Below are positions 22,084 to 33,333 of a stretch of 64,000 nt of DNA, piece after piece (within the stretch, counting starts at the first letter, position 1; each line of letters begins with the position of its first letter). Made by a program: the position numbers and the translations under genes. Source of the stretch: Microglena sp. YARC. Lineage: Eukaryota > Chlorophyta > Chlorophyceae > Chlamydomonadales > Chlamydomonadaceae. Below the pieces are notes generated by a model. That model was not told the DNA's origin and made no database searches. It saw nothing but the letters and a program-made list of their open reading frames with translations. Location of the stretch: assembly GCA_022414725.1 (NCBI GenBank), contig CM039464.1, positions 12,760,968 through 12,824,967 on the forward strand, in the 5' to 3' direction.

Positions 22084-22795
22084 TTACCGTAGCGTTAAGA
22101 AAGTCCGCGCCTATTTTCCAGGTTTTAGTCCGCGCCTATTTGTAAGGCAGGGTTCAGACAGGTGGACAAATCGTCAGCGCCATGCTGGTCAGTGGTGATT
22201 CACGAGACAGAGCGTTAACCGGTCGGCTCTTTTCATCACTTCCCCCATTTGCGTATTGCTTTTAATTGTGCTTTTCATCTTGCTGCCCAATCCTTTCTGC
22301 GAGACCAGCACTGCCCTAGCAGATAGAGTTTCCAACAGGACGGTGGCGTTCAGTGCGTCACCGTCTTGATGGATGCTGGTCTCGCCTGCTGGTCTCGCAA
22401 CCGCAGCAGAATTCGCAGCAACCGAAGCAGAAGTCGCAGCAACAGCATCGGAAGTCACAGCAACAGAAGCAAGAGCAAGTGCAGGAGATTCGTCTGATCT
22501 CGGGCCAGGCGATTTGTTGTGGCCCCTTGCTTCAGATAGAAATGTGAACTCAGTGATTACCCAACGTCTCTTTACCCCTCTTCATAGTGTGAAGCTGGTG
22601 CAGACTTATATTAATGTTTCAGCTGAGTCAACATGGATAATTGCTCTCCTGGTAGATGTTTTATCATGCGGTTGCGTAGTGACATGGACACACTCCATGT
22701 GAAGTTCAAGCATGGCTGCATTCAATTTTCTGGAGCTGCACAGTGTAGACAGCTGCGTCGAGCGGCCAGAGCAGAGGTGGTAGGCGAGGAGGATG
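22084..22795 (+). pseudogene. Inverted broken copy of the 5' end of the 25-31 kb gene
   Basis: This arm matches 30352-31281 in reverse. The outer part (upstream region with 'gttaagaaagtccgcgcc' and 'gttaaccggtcggctctttt') is nearly identical. The inner part encodes an Ala-rich stretch, DLLWPLASDR, then in another frame MDNCSPGRCFIMRLRSDMDT, LHVKFKHGCIQF and LRRAARAEVVGEEDG. Frame changes near 22560-22640, a shortened Ala/Glu region and loss of homology after 22795 show it is a truncated non-functional copy. Confidence 0.75.
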
Positions 22796-23870
22796 GGGCT
22801 TCCCCCATAATAAAAATTGACAGGATTAAATTAGACAAGCTGCACAGTGATGCTGAATGTAAAGGGAGTCAAAATCTCCCACTCTATCTTAGAACAACAA
22901 CAAATTTATACGGATGACCCGTGTAAAAAATTCGATACTGGAGACAGGAGGTAGAATCCTCTGCGAAAGATTGAAATAAGCCGACAGATTTATTCGGAGT
23001 ATAGGAAGTATAACACTTGAACATTTGCGATTTATTGAGCATTGTTTCAGATTTTCTGAGCATTTAATTTAGGGGGGGGGGGGGGGAAGTCAGACCTCCT
23101 TTGTGTTTTGCTAAACTTTTTACTCAGGTCGCTAAATGAAATTCTGAGACGACCCATGAGTAGGCATTGGTAAAGGGCAGTACATTTGCACCACTCTGGA
23201 CCTCATGCAATAAGTATTTACCTCCCCCTCCCCCCACCCACCCACCCCCACCCTCACCAGCCCAGCCCAGCCCCCACCCACCTACCCACACAGCCCCACA
23301 CCCATACCCAAACCCCAGCCCCAGCCCAGCCCAGCCCCCCCCCCCCACACCCACCCCACCCACCCACCCAACCCCACCACCACCAGTGAAAATTCTGAGA
23401 CTACCCATGAGTAGGCCTTGGCAAGGGCAGTCCATTTGCACCACTTTGGACCTCATGCAATAAGTATTTACCTCCCCTCCCCACCCACCCACCCACCCAC
23501 CAGCCCATCCCAGCCCCCACCACCCACCCACACAGCCCCACACACATACCCGAACCCCAATCCAGCCCAGCCCAGCCCAGCCCCCCCACCCAACCCCCCA
23601 ACCAACCCCACCACCACCAGTGAAAATTCTGAGACCACCCATGTGTAGGCCTTGGCAAGGGCAGTCCATTGGCACCACTTTGGACCTCATGCAATGAGTA
23701 TCTTCCCTCCACCCCCATTCCAACCCACCCCATCCCCACCCCAGCAGTGGAGCAGCCCACATTTGTGTTCTAGACTGAGCAGCTGAAGATCATAAGACGG
23801 CAAGCAGCGGCTCCTTGGTTTTTTTAGGCATGTCGTTAGAAGATTTTTTGTACTCCTGCTTGAGACTTCT
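22796..23870. repeat. Three tandem copies of an interspersed repeat
   Basis: Units at about 23135-23220, 23390-23470 and 23625-23705 share 'aaattctgagac', 'acccatgagtaggcc', 'ggcaagggcagtccatt' and 'ggacctcatgcaataagtat', separated by CCCAGCC/CCCACC-rich filler. Related single copies lie at about 45895-45950, 46040-46125 and 48835-48900. The long frames on both strands are repeat artefacts. Confidence 0.65.
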
Positions 23871-24160
23871 GAAGCATGAAAATTCATACGGGTGACTCGT
23901 GAAACAACTTCAACGTTGGAGACTTCTGCAAACAATCTATATCTACGGCTGAGTAGTGTAACGAATTAAGTGCTGGAGACTTCTGAAACATATATATTGA
24001 TACGGGGACTCGTGTGAACAATGCAATGCTTGAGACATATGAAACATATATATTCATACGGGTGACTTTTGTTCCAAATTCAATGCTGGATACTTCTGTA
24101 AACAATATTTTTATACGAATGAATCGTGTAACAAATTTAATGCTGGAGACTTCTGTAAAC
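23871..24160. repeat. ~57 bp tandem repeat, five copies
   Basis: Units share 'atgctggagacttctg', 'tatattcatacgggtgact' and 'cgtgtaacaaatt'. Isolated copies lie at about 22905-22950 and 24385-24440. Confidence 0.65.
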
Positions 24161-24164
24161 CATA

Positions 24165-24310
24165 TTGAAATTGAAATTGTTACATCCGTGTAATAAAGTC
24201 ACTCACAGGATGTGAAGTTAAGGACACCATAGCGTAAGCCGGAGCTAGCTATAGTCACCGTAGGACCACCTCATTAAAAGTAATCACCACCGATGCCTGC
24301 GGATGCAGGC
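24165..24310 (-). pseudogene. Fragment matching the 11.0-11.1 kb inverted copy
   Basis: The minus strand reads TVTIASSGLRYGVLNFTSCE, and the flanking DNA ('tgttacatccgtgtaataaa') also matches 11060-11160 in opposite orientation. The match is about 100 bp with few differences. An in-frame stop lies just upstream, so it can be coding only as a short spliced exon (a GTGAGT donor follows TCCT). Confidence 0.4.
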
Positions 24311-24746
24311 ACCGTGGCCACATCGTACTACGAGGGTTTTCCACCCCGGTTTGGAAGCACAAACACAAAGTAGACCACATATAGTTACAGCTGAGTCGCT
24401 TAACGAATTCAACGTTGGAGGCATCTGTAAAACATCTATGTATCAGGCCAGTGATTTTCCTAAGGTTTTTGCACACAACTATAATAATCGTTTGGGTCCC
24501 ATTCCTGGGTCAGCACTTTGGGGACATGAAAACAATAATAACAGTTTTTTACGATTCTGCATGATTACAGTTTTGCTGGGGGAAAAACGATACCGTAGTA
24601 TACATTCCAGAAATTCCCTAGGAATTGCATAATTACATTTCTTAATTCCTCGTCTTAGGGAAGCAACACAACGAAAGCCCGCACAGCGACTTTGAAGTGC
24701 TCCTTCACCGACCAATTCCTCATCAGGTCCTTGATGAAATCCATGG
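24311..24746. other. No confident gene; short minus-strand frame
   Basis: The minus strand from about 24746 reads MDFIKDLMRNWSVKEHFKVA, then VRAFVVLLP and a stop. The composition is protein-like, but no start context, splice partner or family was recognised. Confidence 0.2.
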
Positions 24747-25350
24747 CACACAAACTACTGAGGGGCCTAGTCAAACAAGGAGGGGTAGCATGCAGCTTCT
24801 AGCCAGCTCCCACACAGACAAACTACTGCGGGCCTAGTCAAACAAGGAGGGGTAGCATGCAGCTTCTAGCCAGCTCCCACACAGACAAACAAGTCCGGGG
24901 CCTAGTCAAACAAGGAGGGGTAGCATGCAGCTTCTAGCCAGCTCCCACACAGACAAACTACTGCGGGCCTAGTCAAACAAGGAGGGGTAGCATGCAGCTT
25001 CTAGCCAGCTCCCACACAGACAAACAAGTCCGGGGCCTAGTCAAACAAGGAGGGGTAGCATGCGGCTTCTAGCCAGCTCCCGCACAGACAAACTAGTGCG
25101 GGACCTAGTCAAACAAGGAAAGATAGCATGCAGCTTCTAGCCAGCTCCCACACAGACAAACTACTGCGGGGCCTAGTCAAACAAGGAGGGGTAGCATGCA
25201 GCTTCTAGCCAGCTTCCACACAGACAAACTAGTGCGGGGCCTAGTCAAACAAGGAGGGGTAGCATGCAGCTTCTAGCCAGCTCCCACACAGACAAACTAC
25301 TGCGGGGCCTAGTCAAACAAGGAGGGGTAGCATCTAGCTTGTAGCCAGCC
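24747..25350. repeat. 67-bp tandem repeat, about nine copies
   Basis: Units contain 'gggcctagtcaaacaagg', 'aggggtagcatgcagcttct' and 'agccagctcccacacagac', at a constant period of about 67 bp with few differences. No unique spacers are present. It lies just downstream of the stop of the 25-31 kb gene. Confidence 0.85.
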
Positions 25351-25426
25351 TACGACACAAGAGTACCTGCTCCTGCTATATGTTTCTAGGCTGCTTGACT
25401 TCTGAGCTACTCCTGCTTAGCTGCTA

Positions 25427-28400
25427 TGCTCCATTGGTTAAAGGAGAGTGGTGGTCTTCTGGTGACTGTTGTTGTTGCTGCTGCTGGCGATATAATGTGT
25501 CATCATTGTCAATGCTAGTGCCATCATCGTCTTGGTTAATGCCATCCTCATATTCTTCATCGGTAGAGTCCTTGTCAGTTGGTGCTTTGCTCTCCTCAAA
25601 GTCGTTGTCACCATGTTCTGGGAAACCACCACCAACTTGATCAGCACACAAGTAAGCATTTCCATCTTGGTAAACCCTCATCTGCAAGAGGTATACGTTT
25701 TGAGTTAGGTGAATTCAATAACCTAGGTGCCATCATCACATTCAGCTACCAACAGAGCATGACACAACTAAATCATCACATAACGTTGAGCTCAATGCAA
25801 GGTCCATTGAATCCCTCTTCTTGATGCTGTGGAAGTAGGACAGTCTTGGCATCTGCCTTGCCAAGCACATGGTCTGCATCTGTTGCTTCAACTACAGTGA
25901 GAGGGCAAACAAGTAATTTCTTCCCAACAGTCATAATTCGGTACCAAAAACCTGTTGTGGTTGAGGTTCACAGTCCCCTCAGCAACGCAGGACAACTTCT
26001 CGGGCGGAGACTAGCCAGCCTGATATTCTCAAAAAAAGAAAGACTCAGAATTTTTTGTGAGTGGATGATTTGGATTCCCTTCCACTTCAGCAACACAGGA
26101 CAACTTCTCCCATCCAATTCTGACACTTTTTCTCTTGAGGAAACCAGGGCATAGACTAATAAGCTAGGGGCGGAGACCAGGCAGCCTGCTATTGTAAAAA
26201 TTGGAAGACTCAGAATTTCATGGGAGTGGGTGATTTGGGTTCCCTTCCACTTCAGCAACACAGGACAACTTCTCCCATCCAATTCTGACACTTTTTATTT
26301 TGAGGAGGCTGGCGCATTGAGCGAATGGCCTAGGGGCGGAGACCAGCCAGCCTGATATTGTGAAAAATGGAAGACTCAGAATTTCATGGGAGTGGGTGAT
26401 TTGGGTTCCCTTCCACTTCAGCAACACAGGACAACTTCTCCCATCCAATTCTGATACTTTTTATTTTGAGGAGGCTGGCGCATCGAGCGAATAAGCTAGG
26501 GGTGGGGACCAGCCAGCCTGATATTGTGAAAAATGGAAGACTCAGAACTCGTGGGAGTGGGTGATTTGGGTTCCCTTCCACTTCAGCAACACAGGACAAC
26601 TTCTCCCATCCAATTCTGATACTTTTTATTTTGAGGAGACTGGCGTATTGAGCGAATAAGCTAGGGGCGGAGACCAGGCAGCCTGATATTGTAAAAAATG
26701 GAAGACTCAGAATTTCATGGGAGTGGGGGATTTGGGTTCCCTTCCACTTCAGCAACACAGGACAACTTCTCCCATCCAATTCTGACTCTTTTTCTTTTGA
26801 GGAGGCTGGCCCATCGTCTAAAAAGCTAGGGGCGGAGACTAGGCAGCCTAATATTGTAAAAATTGGAAGACTCAGAATTTCATGGGTGTGGGTGATTTGG
26901 GTTCCCTTCCACTTCAGCAACACAGGACAACTTCTCCCATCCAATTCTGACACTTTTTCTTTTGAGGAGGCTGGCGCATCGAGCGAATGGTCTAGGGGTG
27001 GAGACCAGGCAGCCTGCTATTGTAAAAAATGGGAGACTCAGAATTTCATGGGTGTGGGTGATTTAGGTTCCCTTCCACTTCAGAAACACAGGAAAACTTC
27101 TCCCATCCCATTCTGACTTTTTTTTTTTTTTTGTGAAGGCTGGCGCATCGAGCGAATAAGCTAGGGGTGGGGACCAGCCAGCCTGATATTGTGAAAAATG
27201 GAAGACTCAGAATTTCATGGGAGTGGGTGATTTGGGTTCCCTTCCACTTCAGCAACACAGGACAACTTCTCCCATCCAATTCTGACACTTTTTCTTTTGA
27301 AGAGGCTGGCCCATCGTCTAATAAGCTAGGAGTAGGGACCAGGCAGCCTGATATTGTAAAAAATGGGAGACTCATAATTTCATGGGTGTGGGTGATTTGG
27401 GTTCCCTTTCACTTCAGCAACACAGGACAACTTCTCCCATCCAATTCTGATACTTTTTCTTTTGAGGAGGCTGGCGTATTGAGCGAATAAGCTAGGGGCG
27501 GAGACCAGCCAGCCTGATATTGTAAAAAATGGAAGACTCAGAATTTCATGGGTGTGGGTGATTTGGGTTCCCTTCCACTTCAGAAACACAGGACAACTTC
27601 TCCCATCCCATTCTGACTTTTTTTTTTGTGAAGGCTGGCGCATCGATCGAATAAGCTAGGGGTGGGTACCAGCCAGCCTGATATTGTGAAAAATGGAAGA
27701 CTCAGAATTTCATGGGAGTGGGTGATTTGGGTTCCCTTCCACTTCAGCAACACAGGACAACTTCTCCCATCCAATTCTGACACTTTTTCTTTTGAGGAGG
27801 CTGGCCCATCGTCTAATAAGCTAGGAGTAGGGACCAGGCAGCCTGATATTGTAAAAAATGGGAGACTCAGAATTTCATGGGTGTGGGTGATTTGGGTTCC
27901 CTTCCACTTCAGCAACACAGGACAACTTCTCCCATCCAATTCTGATACTTTTTCTTTTGAGGAGGCTGGCGCATTGAGCGAATAAGCTAGGGGCGGAGAC
28001 CAGCCAGCCTGATATTGTAAAAAATTGTAGACTCAAAATTTCATGTGTGTGGGTGATTTGGGTCCCCTTTAATTCAAAAATGCGCTATATTCTCAAGCAA
28101 AATTAATCGAATAAGCAGTTTAGGGACACAAGGCAACTTCTCCTAACCAAGGAGACAGATCAGTGACAAATGAGCGGAATTGGGGTGTCGATAGACACCT
28201 TTTTTCATAATTGTGTACCTACTTTTCATGCTGAAGGCGGAGAACGTTTTACCATACTTGGCCCTCGATATAAGCGCCTTCGCTGTGTGGAATAAACACA
28301 GGAACATAAGTGTATAGCTGTTGATTGATTCCTCGATCTTCCTGCATCACATGAATAATGGTTTTGTGAGGTGGAGGCAGTCAAAGCATTCTCCTATGCA

Positions 28401-30946
28401 CGCCATCTAGTTTTAGTCACCAGCGCCCTTTCCTCCCGGAACATGACCTCACACCCACCCACCTACATTGCCCTAGAAGTTCACTCCTCTCTCTGACGGG
28501 TAACGATCCGGTAACAGCCAGCGATTGTTACGCGCAAGGGTTAAGGGACAAGGGGAACAAGGAACAAGGAACTAGAAGACTCGTTACAGATCAGACAGAA
28601 GGCAGTGATTGTTACAACGTCAGAAGTTACAAGTTCTAGAAATATCCAAACATCAACTTATATAGTCTTGCGGAACAATCCAGAAGGTCCTAACAAACCC
28701 TAAACCTGAAGTGTCTGGCTCACAGAAACTCTACGAACCCTCGCAGAAGCCTCCTAGCAGTTTCTCGACTTCCGACTCCTAGAAGGTTCTCGACGAACAC
28801 ACTAAACTCTCCATCACTCCAACCGGAATCCTACCCTACAGTAAGGGTCACCAAACCTAGAGCACCCCATCACTCACGCTCGGCCGCTGCCATCCAGTGT
28901 TGGGTTGCCATAGTTGTGAAGCAACTCAGACGTTTCCTCCAGGTACTTCAGAACCCTGAGAGTACATGAAATGTTGCTTCAGTACTGGTCATTACGGAGT
29001 TAATATAAATACACAGTATGTGCATCATTTCTGGTTCAAGTCTCACCATAGGGTATCAATATTACAAGTGGATCAATTATAATTCCCCCTTGACACCGTT
29101 AAACAGCAGGAACATAAGGCGCACATAACAGGTAACCATCATCATCATCAATTTCATCAATGTCAACATTTTGGATGCAGTAAATGTATGTCTGTCCCCA
29201 CCCCAAACCCCCCACCCCCCTACTCCCGAACACACAAACAAACAAAAGCATACTAACTTCTTGCCATTAAAGTTGAGGCAGAATGCATTCATCAGCGCTA
29301 AGTCCTTGTCTGTCATGGAACACTTAGGGATGAGGGTGCGAGAAGCAATGTGGCACCCAAGACCTGACACATCAGATTCCTTGGACAGGCGGGAAAGTTT
29401 ATGTGATATGTAGCTGAAACTTGAGAGGAACGCCAAGTAAGACATGTCTGTGTGGAGAAGCTCCGCTAGAACAAGATTTTTGTCTTTACCATCAATGTGC
29501 AGATAGTTGGTCTGGAACACCATCATACAGTCCACTGGGTTATCACACTGTCCACTGCAACAAAAATAACAACAACTTCAACACAAGGGATGGTAAATTA
29601 CAACAACAACACATGGATATGGCAAGTGACAACGACATAACAAGGAATGGTAAGTTAAAACAACAACAACACATGAGATGGCAAGTGACACCAACATAAC
29701 AAGGGATGGTAAGTTTAAACAACACATGAGATGGCAAGAGACAACAACATAACAAGGGATGGAAATTTAAAACAACAAGAACAACAACACATGAGATGGC
29801 AAGTGACAACAACATAACAAGGGATGGTAAATTAAAACAACAAGAGCAACAACAACAACAACTCGAGAGATAGTAAGTAATAACAAGCACACAAGGGATT
29901 GTAAATTACAAGAACAACAACAGCACATGGTATGGTAAATTTCAACAACAACACAAGGCACGGAAAATTAATAATACACTCACCATTCCACCTTTGGTGT
30001 CCATCACCCACATGCCACGGCCAGCTTTACGTTGTACAGCCCATCTCATGATAGAGAAGTTTTTCATGCGAAGAATCAGCAGACCATGAGTGTAGGACAC
30101 CATGGGTGTGTCACCGAAGACCAATATTGTGTTATGTACTGCTCCGGGGATGATCTGACGATATCTCTTCTCCATGTCGGCCTTACGGAGATAAACTGAA
30201 ATGAACTGGTCTGTATGATAGAAAAACTCATCTTCGCACTTGGCCGTCTGGAGCACCTGACTACCCGTGCCACAACGAGAGATATCACGTGCCAGTTTCT
30301 CGTCCGTAGTGCGACCATTGCTTGCTATTCCATGCTTAGTAGCTTCAGAGAGCCCATCCTCCTCGCCTACCACCGCTGCTCTGGCCGCTCGACGCAGCTG
30401 TCCACACTCCATACCTCCAGTATAGTGAGTGCAGCCATGCTTGAACTTCACATGAAGTGTGTCCATGTCACTACGCAACTGCATGATAATACCTCTACCA
30501 GGATAGCCATTATCCATGTTGACGCAGCTGAAACATGAATAGAAGTGTGCACCAGCTTGCACACAATCAACATGGGTACTCCTGGGATGTTGGGTAGTCT
30601 CTGGGTTCACACGTCTAGCTGAAGCAAGGGGCCACAACAAATTGCTTAGCCCACGCTCAGACAAATCTTCAGCACTTGCTTTTGCTGCTGTTGCTGTGAC
30701 TTCTGCTGCGGTTGCTTCAAATCCTGCTGCTGCTGCTGCCTCTCCTGGCTGGTCTGCTGCTGCTGCTCCTCCCGCTTCAGCTTTCTCTGTTGCTGCTTCT
30801 GCTGCTGCTTGTGGTGCTGCCTCTGCTGTTTCTGCGGTTGCTGTTGCAAGTTTTTCCCTCACTGCTGCTTCTGATGTTGCGATTCTGTATGTGTTGGGGA
30901 AAACAGTAGACTTCATGTGCGCCGGCCAGCTGCTATGCGCTCGCAT
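25427..30946 (-). CDS. Multi-exon gene of unknown function
   Basis: Exons on the minus strand: 29984-30946 (963 nt, starts MRAHSSWPAH), 29258-29547, 28878-28955, then provisionally about 25770-25922 and 25427-25690. The first three join in frame with standard borders (phases 0, 2, 2), giving for example VMDTKGGM/CDNPVDCMMVF and CLNFNGK/KVLKYLEE. Exon 1 has an Ala/Glu-rich segment (residues about 24-95), a Cys-rich stretch (VDCVQAGAHFYSCFSCVN, about 127-143) and FKHGCTHYTGGMEC. Exon 2 has FQTNYLHIDGKDKNLVLAEL. The last exon is acidic (GDNDFEESKAPTDKDSTDEE) with a Gln run and ends PLTNGA. I do not recognise the family. The link from exon 3 to the last two exons crosses a satellite and is uncertain. 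The 5' end is duplicated at 22084-22795. Confidence 0.55.
25980..28070. repeat. 165-166 bp satellite with three-unit higher-order repeat
   Basis: About 12-13 head-to-tail units. Starts of 'catccaattctgac' or a variant lie at 26111, 26276, 26442, 26607, 26773, 26938, 27104, 27273, 27438, 27604, 27768 and 27933. Units also share 'cagaatttcatggg', 'gtgatttgggttcccttcc' and 'ggcgcatcgagcgaataagc'. Blocks 27167-27490 and 27662-27985 are almost identical at a 495-bp offset, i.e. three units. Minus-strand frames reading through units (SELDGRSCPVLLKWKGTQ) are conserved only as far as the DNA is. Confidence 0.85.
28071..28877. other. Intron or intergenic DNA, possible LTR-like sequence
   Basis: 28500-28860 contains many nGAAn/nTTCn arrays ('gttctagaaatatcc', 'ccagaaggtcc', 'ctagaaggttctcgac') and a stretch 'aagggacaaggggaacaagg'. 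It looks like a promoter or LTR-type region, but no paired copy exists in the window. 28180-28330 holds nothing recognisable. Confidence 0.25.
29548..29983. repeat. AAC-rich intron minisatellite
   Basis: About seven units of 'acaacaacacatgagatggc', 'aagtgacaacaacataacaa' and 'gggatggtaaattaaa', roughly 55-60 bp each, filling the intron between the first two exons of the minus-strand gene. Confidence 0.75.
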
Positions 30947-31281
30947 TGCCGCTCCAAAGCCTCTGTGGCGTTTTTGCGGAAGCGGGGAAGCCCGGAACCG
31001 CTCCTGTTAACAACCTCGATAGAGATGTAGGACGCATCTAAGTTTCTCGCGGTTCCGAACAGTTTGCACGTTCAATTGGAGGCTGAGCTGGTGGAAATGA
31101 GGTATTTTGATGAAGCGACCTGGGGGAAGTGATGAAAAGAGCCGACCGGTTAACGCTCTGTCTCGTGAATCTTCACTGAACAGCATGGCACTGACGATTT
31201 GTCCACCTCTCTGAACCCTGCCTTACAAATAGGCGCGGACTAAAACCTGGAAAATAGGCGCGGACTTTCTTAACGCTACGT
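30352..31281. repeat. Right arm of a large inverted duplication
   Basis: Reverse match to 22084-22795. It covers exon 1 upstream of about codon 199, the presumed 5' UTR/promoter and the 'aggcgcggactttcttaacg' block. This arm is longer because of the expanded Ala/Glu-coding (GCT/CTG-rich) stretch at about 30660-30860. The promoter of the minus-strand gene should lie in 30950-31281; no TATA box was recognised. Confidence 0.75.
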
Positions 31282-32346
31282 AAATTACGAAACGCTCATG
31301 TGGGGGCGTGGAGGAATGGGAAGGAGGGCCGCCCCTGCAGCATGTGCTATTTTAGTAAAAAGACTCATCGTACTTTTATCCGTTAGTAATGCCTGCCTAT
31401 CTATCTAGACTAATGTATATATGTCTGCGCCTCTGCGGGCGGAGTACCCTCAACAGGGATTTGTGAACGCCACTACATCAGGGTTGTTTAAGTGAGGGGG
31501 GGGGACCCTCACCTGGTGCAGACCGATACCATAATTGTTTGGTTGGCCAAATGTAAGCGAACTCATGCAGCCCTATATTAAACGTTTTTACCTTTATGAG
31601 TGTTACACCTGAGCATATGGCAGCCCGACTTTACAGTACAGGTCCGAACCCTTAGGGAAATCACTGGTTCAGAGTAGCCATTGTGCCAATACCGCCATCG
31701 CTTCCTAAGAGTCATGTATGTATGTTGTTACTGTCCAGGGGTAGGCCAAACAGGATTAAGGGACTTGCCCAACCGTGACAGGAGGGTCTAAAACGAAAAC
31801 ATACTGATGAGCTGAACCCCCAAACAATCGTTTGACCGACGGGGCCCTGAGTTCATGCTACAGTGAGTACGTAATTATACAATTACAATTTAATCGTCAT
31901 CTCAAGCGGGGGGTGTTCAAAAGGTATGTGGGGAGGTGCTCGCTGGTAATCATCTCCGGAGTGGTCGTAGGCCCCGAAACCGTCGAAAAAACGTGCCTGG
32001 GGGCTGAGATCTAGGGGGGTCCCAAAGAGGGGGGGGGGGGGGGGGCAAGGCCGATCTCAAAATTTATTCACAACTTCTTCGTCTGTGGCCTGAATCAAAT
32101 GTGCCTCACACCATCGGAAATGCCTCGACGAATGCGATATGAATCTGCAGTCGTTGGTCAATTACACCAAGGGTGTAAATGGTGGATGCACTGGAAGTTA
32201 CATCCACCTGGACACCACCCAGGCCAACTGCTGCTGTTGCAACAGAGCCGACAGTAGCAGTTGGAAGCTCAAGCAGCAGGAATCCGCGCTTGTTTACAGC
32301 AACGGATGAAAGAAAAATCAAGGTCAGGGCCAAGGCTGAGGCCTAG
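31282..32346. other. Interspersed repeats, no gene seen
   Basis: 31434-31520 matches 49140-49225 in reverse ('cctctgcgggcggagtaccc', 'gccactacatcagggttgtt'). 31700-31840 is one copy of a dispersed element (see 62755-62960). A poly-G run lies at about 32029-32045. On the minus strand, 32106-32333 reads LLLELPTATVGSVATAAVGL and VQVDVTSSASTIYTLGV, which is protein-like but has no recognised family. Confidence 0.4.
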
Positions 32347-32556
32347 GCAAGAGCAGCCCCAGCCAAATCGCCCACAACTCTAGCCGATGCGCCTTCCGCA
32401 CCAGAGCCCTCAACAACAACGTGCAACATCTGCAAAGCCGTGGTTCAGTGCCCTCCCAGCAACAAGGACAACCTTAGATTACACCAGGCCAGCAAGCAGT
32501 GCATGGCAGCCAAGGCGAGCAAGTCTGGCTTTTTGCCCCTCTCCAAGTTCTTTTAG
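32347..32556 (+). CDS. Possible terminal exon with C2HC zinc-finger-like motif
   Basis: After a plausible acceptor (GAGGCCTAG) the frame runs 69 codons to a TAG. It contains TCNICKAVVQCPPSNKDNL, RLHQASKQCM, and ends GFLPLSKFF. The spacing C-x2-C-x17-H-x5-C suggests a zinc-binding finger of the kind found in transposon and chromatin proteins. An in-frame stop precedes the acceptor, so it needs splicing. No upstream exon was found. It may be transposon-derived. Confidence 0.3.
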   Translation, partial: ARAAPAKSPTTLADAPSAPEPSTTTCNICKAVVQCPPSNKDNLRLHQASKQCMAAKASKSGFLPLSKFF

Positions 32557-32659
32557 CCACTGTCTGGTGTCCAACAAGCTGCTACATCGCCAATACGAGA
32601 CATGGCACCCAGCACCCACTCTCCAAGGCCAGGGCTCAGGAGTGGCTTCCTGACAACCA

Positions 32660-32755
32660 GCCATGGCAACCCCTCCAGCCATGGTGACCCCTCTAGCCAT
32701 GGTGCCTCCTCCAGCCATGGTGCCCCCTCTAGCCATGGTGCCCCCTCCAGCCAAG
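32660..32755. repeat. 18-bp tandem repeat CCTCCAGCCATGGTGCCC
   Basis: Six units of 'ccagccatggtgccccct' or 'ctagccatggtgcc' in tandem. The plus-strand frame through it (MATPPAMVTPLAMVPPPAMV) continues to a basic tail (SPRPRKKKEG) and a stop at 32941. Whether it is translated is unclear. Confidence 0.7.
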
Positions 32756-33089
32756 GTTACCCCTCCAGGCTCCAGCAATAGTGGCCCACCTCCTACCACA
32801 TCACCACCACTAGTTGTCAGGCGTTCCCCAAGGCCTAGGAAAAAAAAGGAGGGGGTTCCTCTTTGGACCAGGAACCAGTCCCCAACCAGCCAGGCCAGCA
32901 AAAATAATGTGTATAGCTCAGACGCAAACAGGGCTCTATGAAGCACACTTTGTAAAAAATGTACCTGCAGATGAAACCCACTAGTTGCAGCCTACCTCTT
33001 ACTGCCGGAGATACTTTTGTGTGTGTGTTGGGTGGGTGGGTGGGTGGGTGGGTGGGGCAGGGGTCGCTTCGAGTATAGGGCTAGTGCAG

Positions 33090-33333
33090 GGAGACCCACC
33101 CCCAGACTGCAGGCCTTTTGCGGTGGTGACACCCCACCTATGGAACGTACAAGTTCCCTCCCCTGGCCACCCTACTAGGCTAGTCTACTCAAAGGGGCAG
33201 TCAGCTATCAGCCCCACCCCCAGACTGCAGGATTTCTCCCGTGGCGACATCTCTCCTATGGAACGTACTAGTTCCCTCCCCTGGCCACCCAACTAGGCTA
33301 GTCTACTCAAAGGGGCAGTCAGCTAGCAGCGCC
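33090..33333. repeat. ~118 bp tandem copies of an enzyme gene's 3' end
   Basis: Two units, starting at about 33098 and 33214, copy the last ~50 nt of the coding strand of the neighbouring minus-strand gene ('ccacccccagactgcagg' followed by a variable 'ccttttgcggtggtgacacc'), then 'tatggaacgtac' and 'aggctagtctactcaaaggg'. The third unit, from about 33333, runs into the real gene end. Confidence 0.75.

Noticed and set aside
24747..25350. CRISPR-like regular repeat array
   Set aside because: The 67-bp units are directly adjacent with no unique spacers, and the context is eukaryotic. It is a plain tandem repeat.
25968..27939. Satellite-encoded protein (SELDGRSCPVLLKWKG repeats)
   Set aside because: The frame stays open because the DNA unit repeats. 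Frame breaks occur at the 165/166-bp changes and there is no start or splice support.
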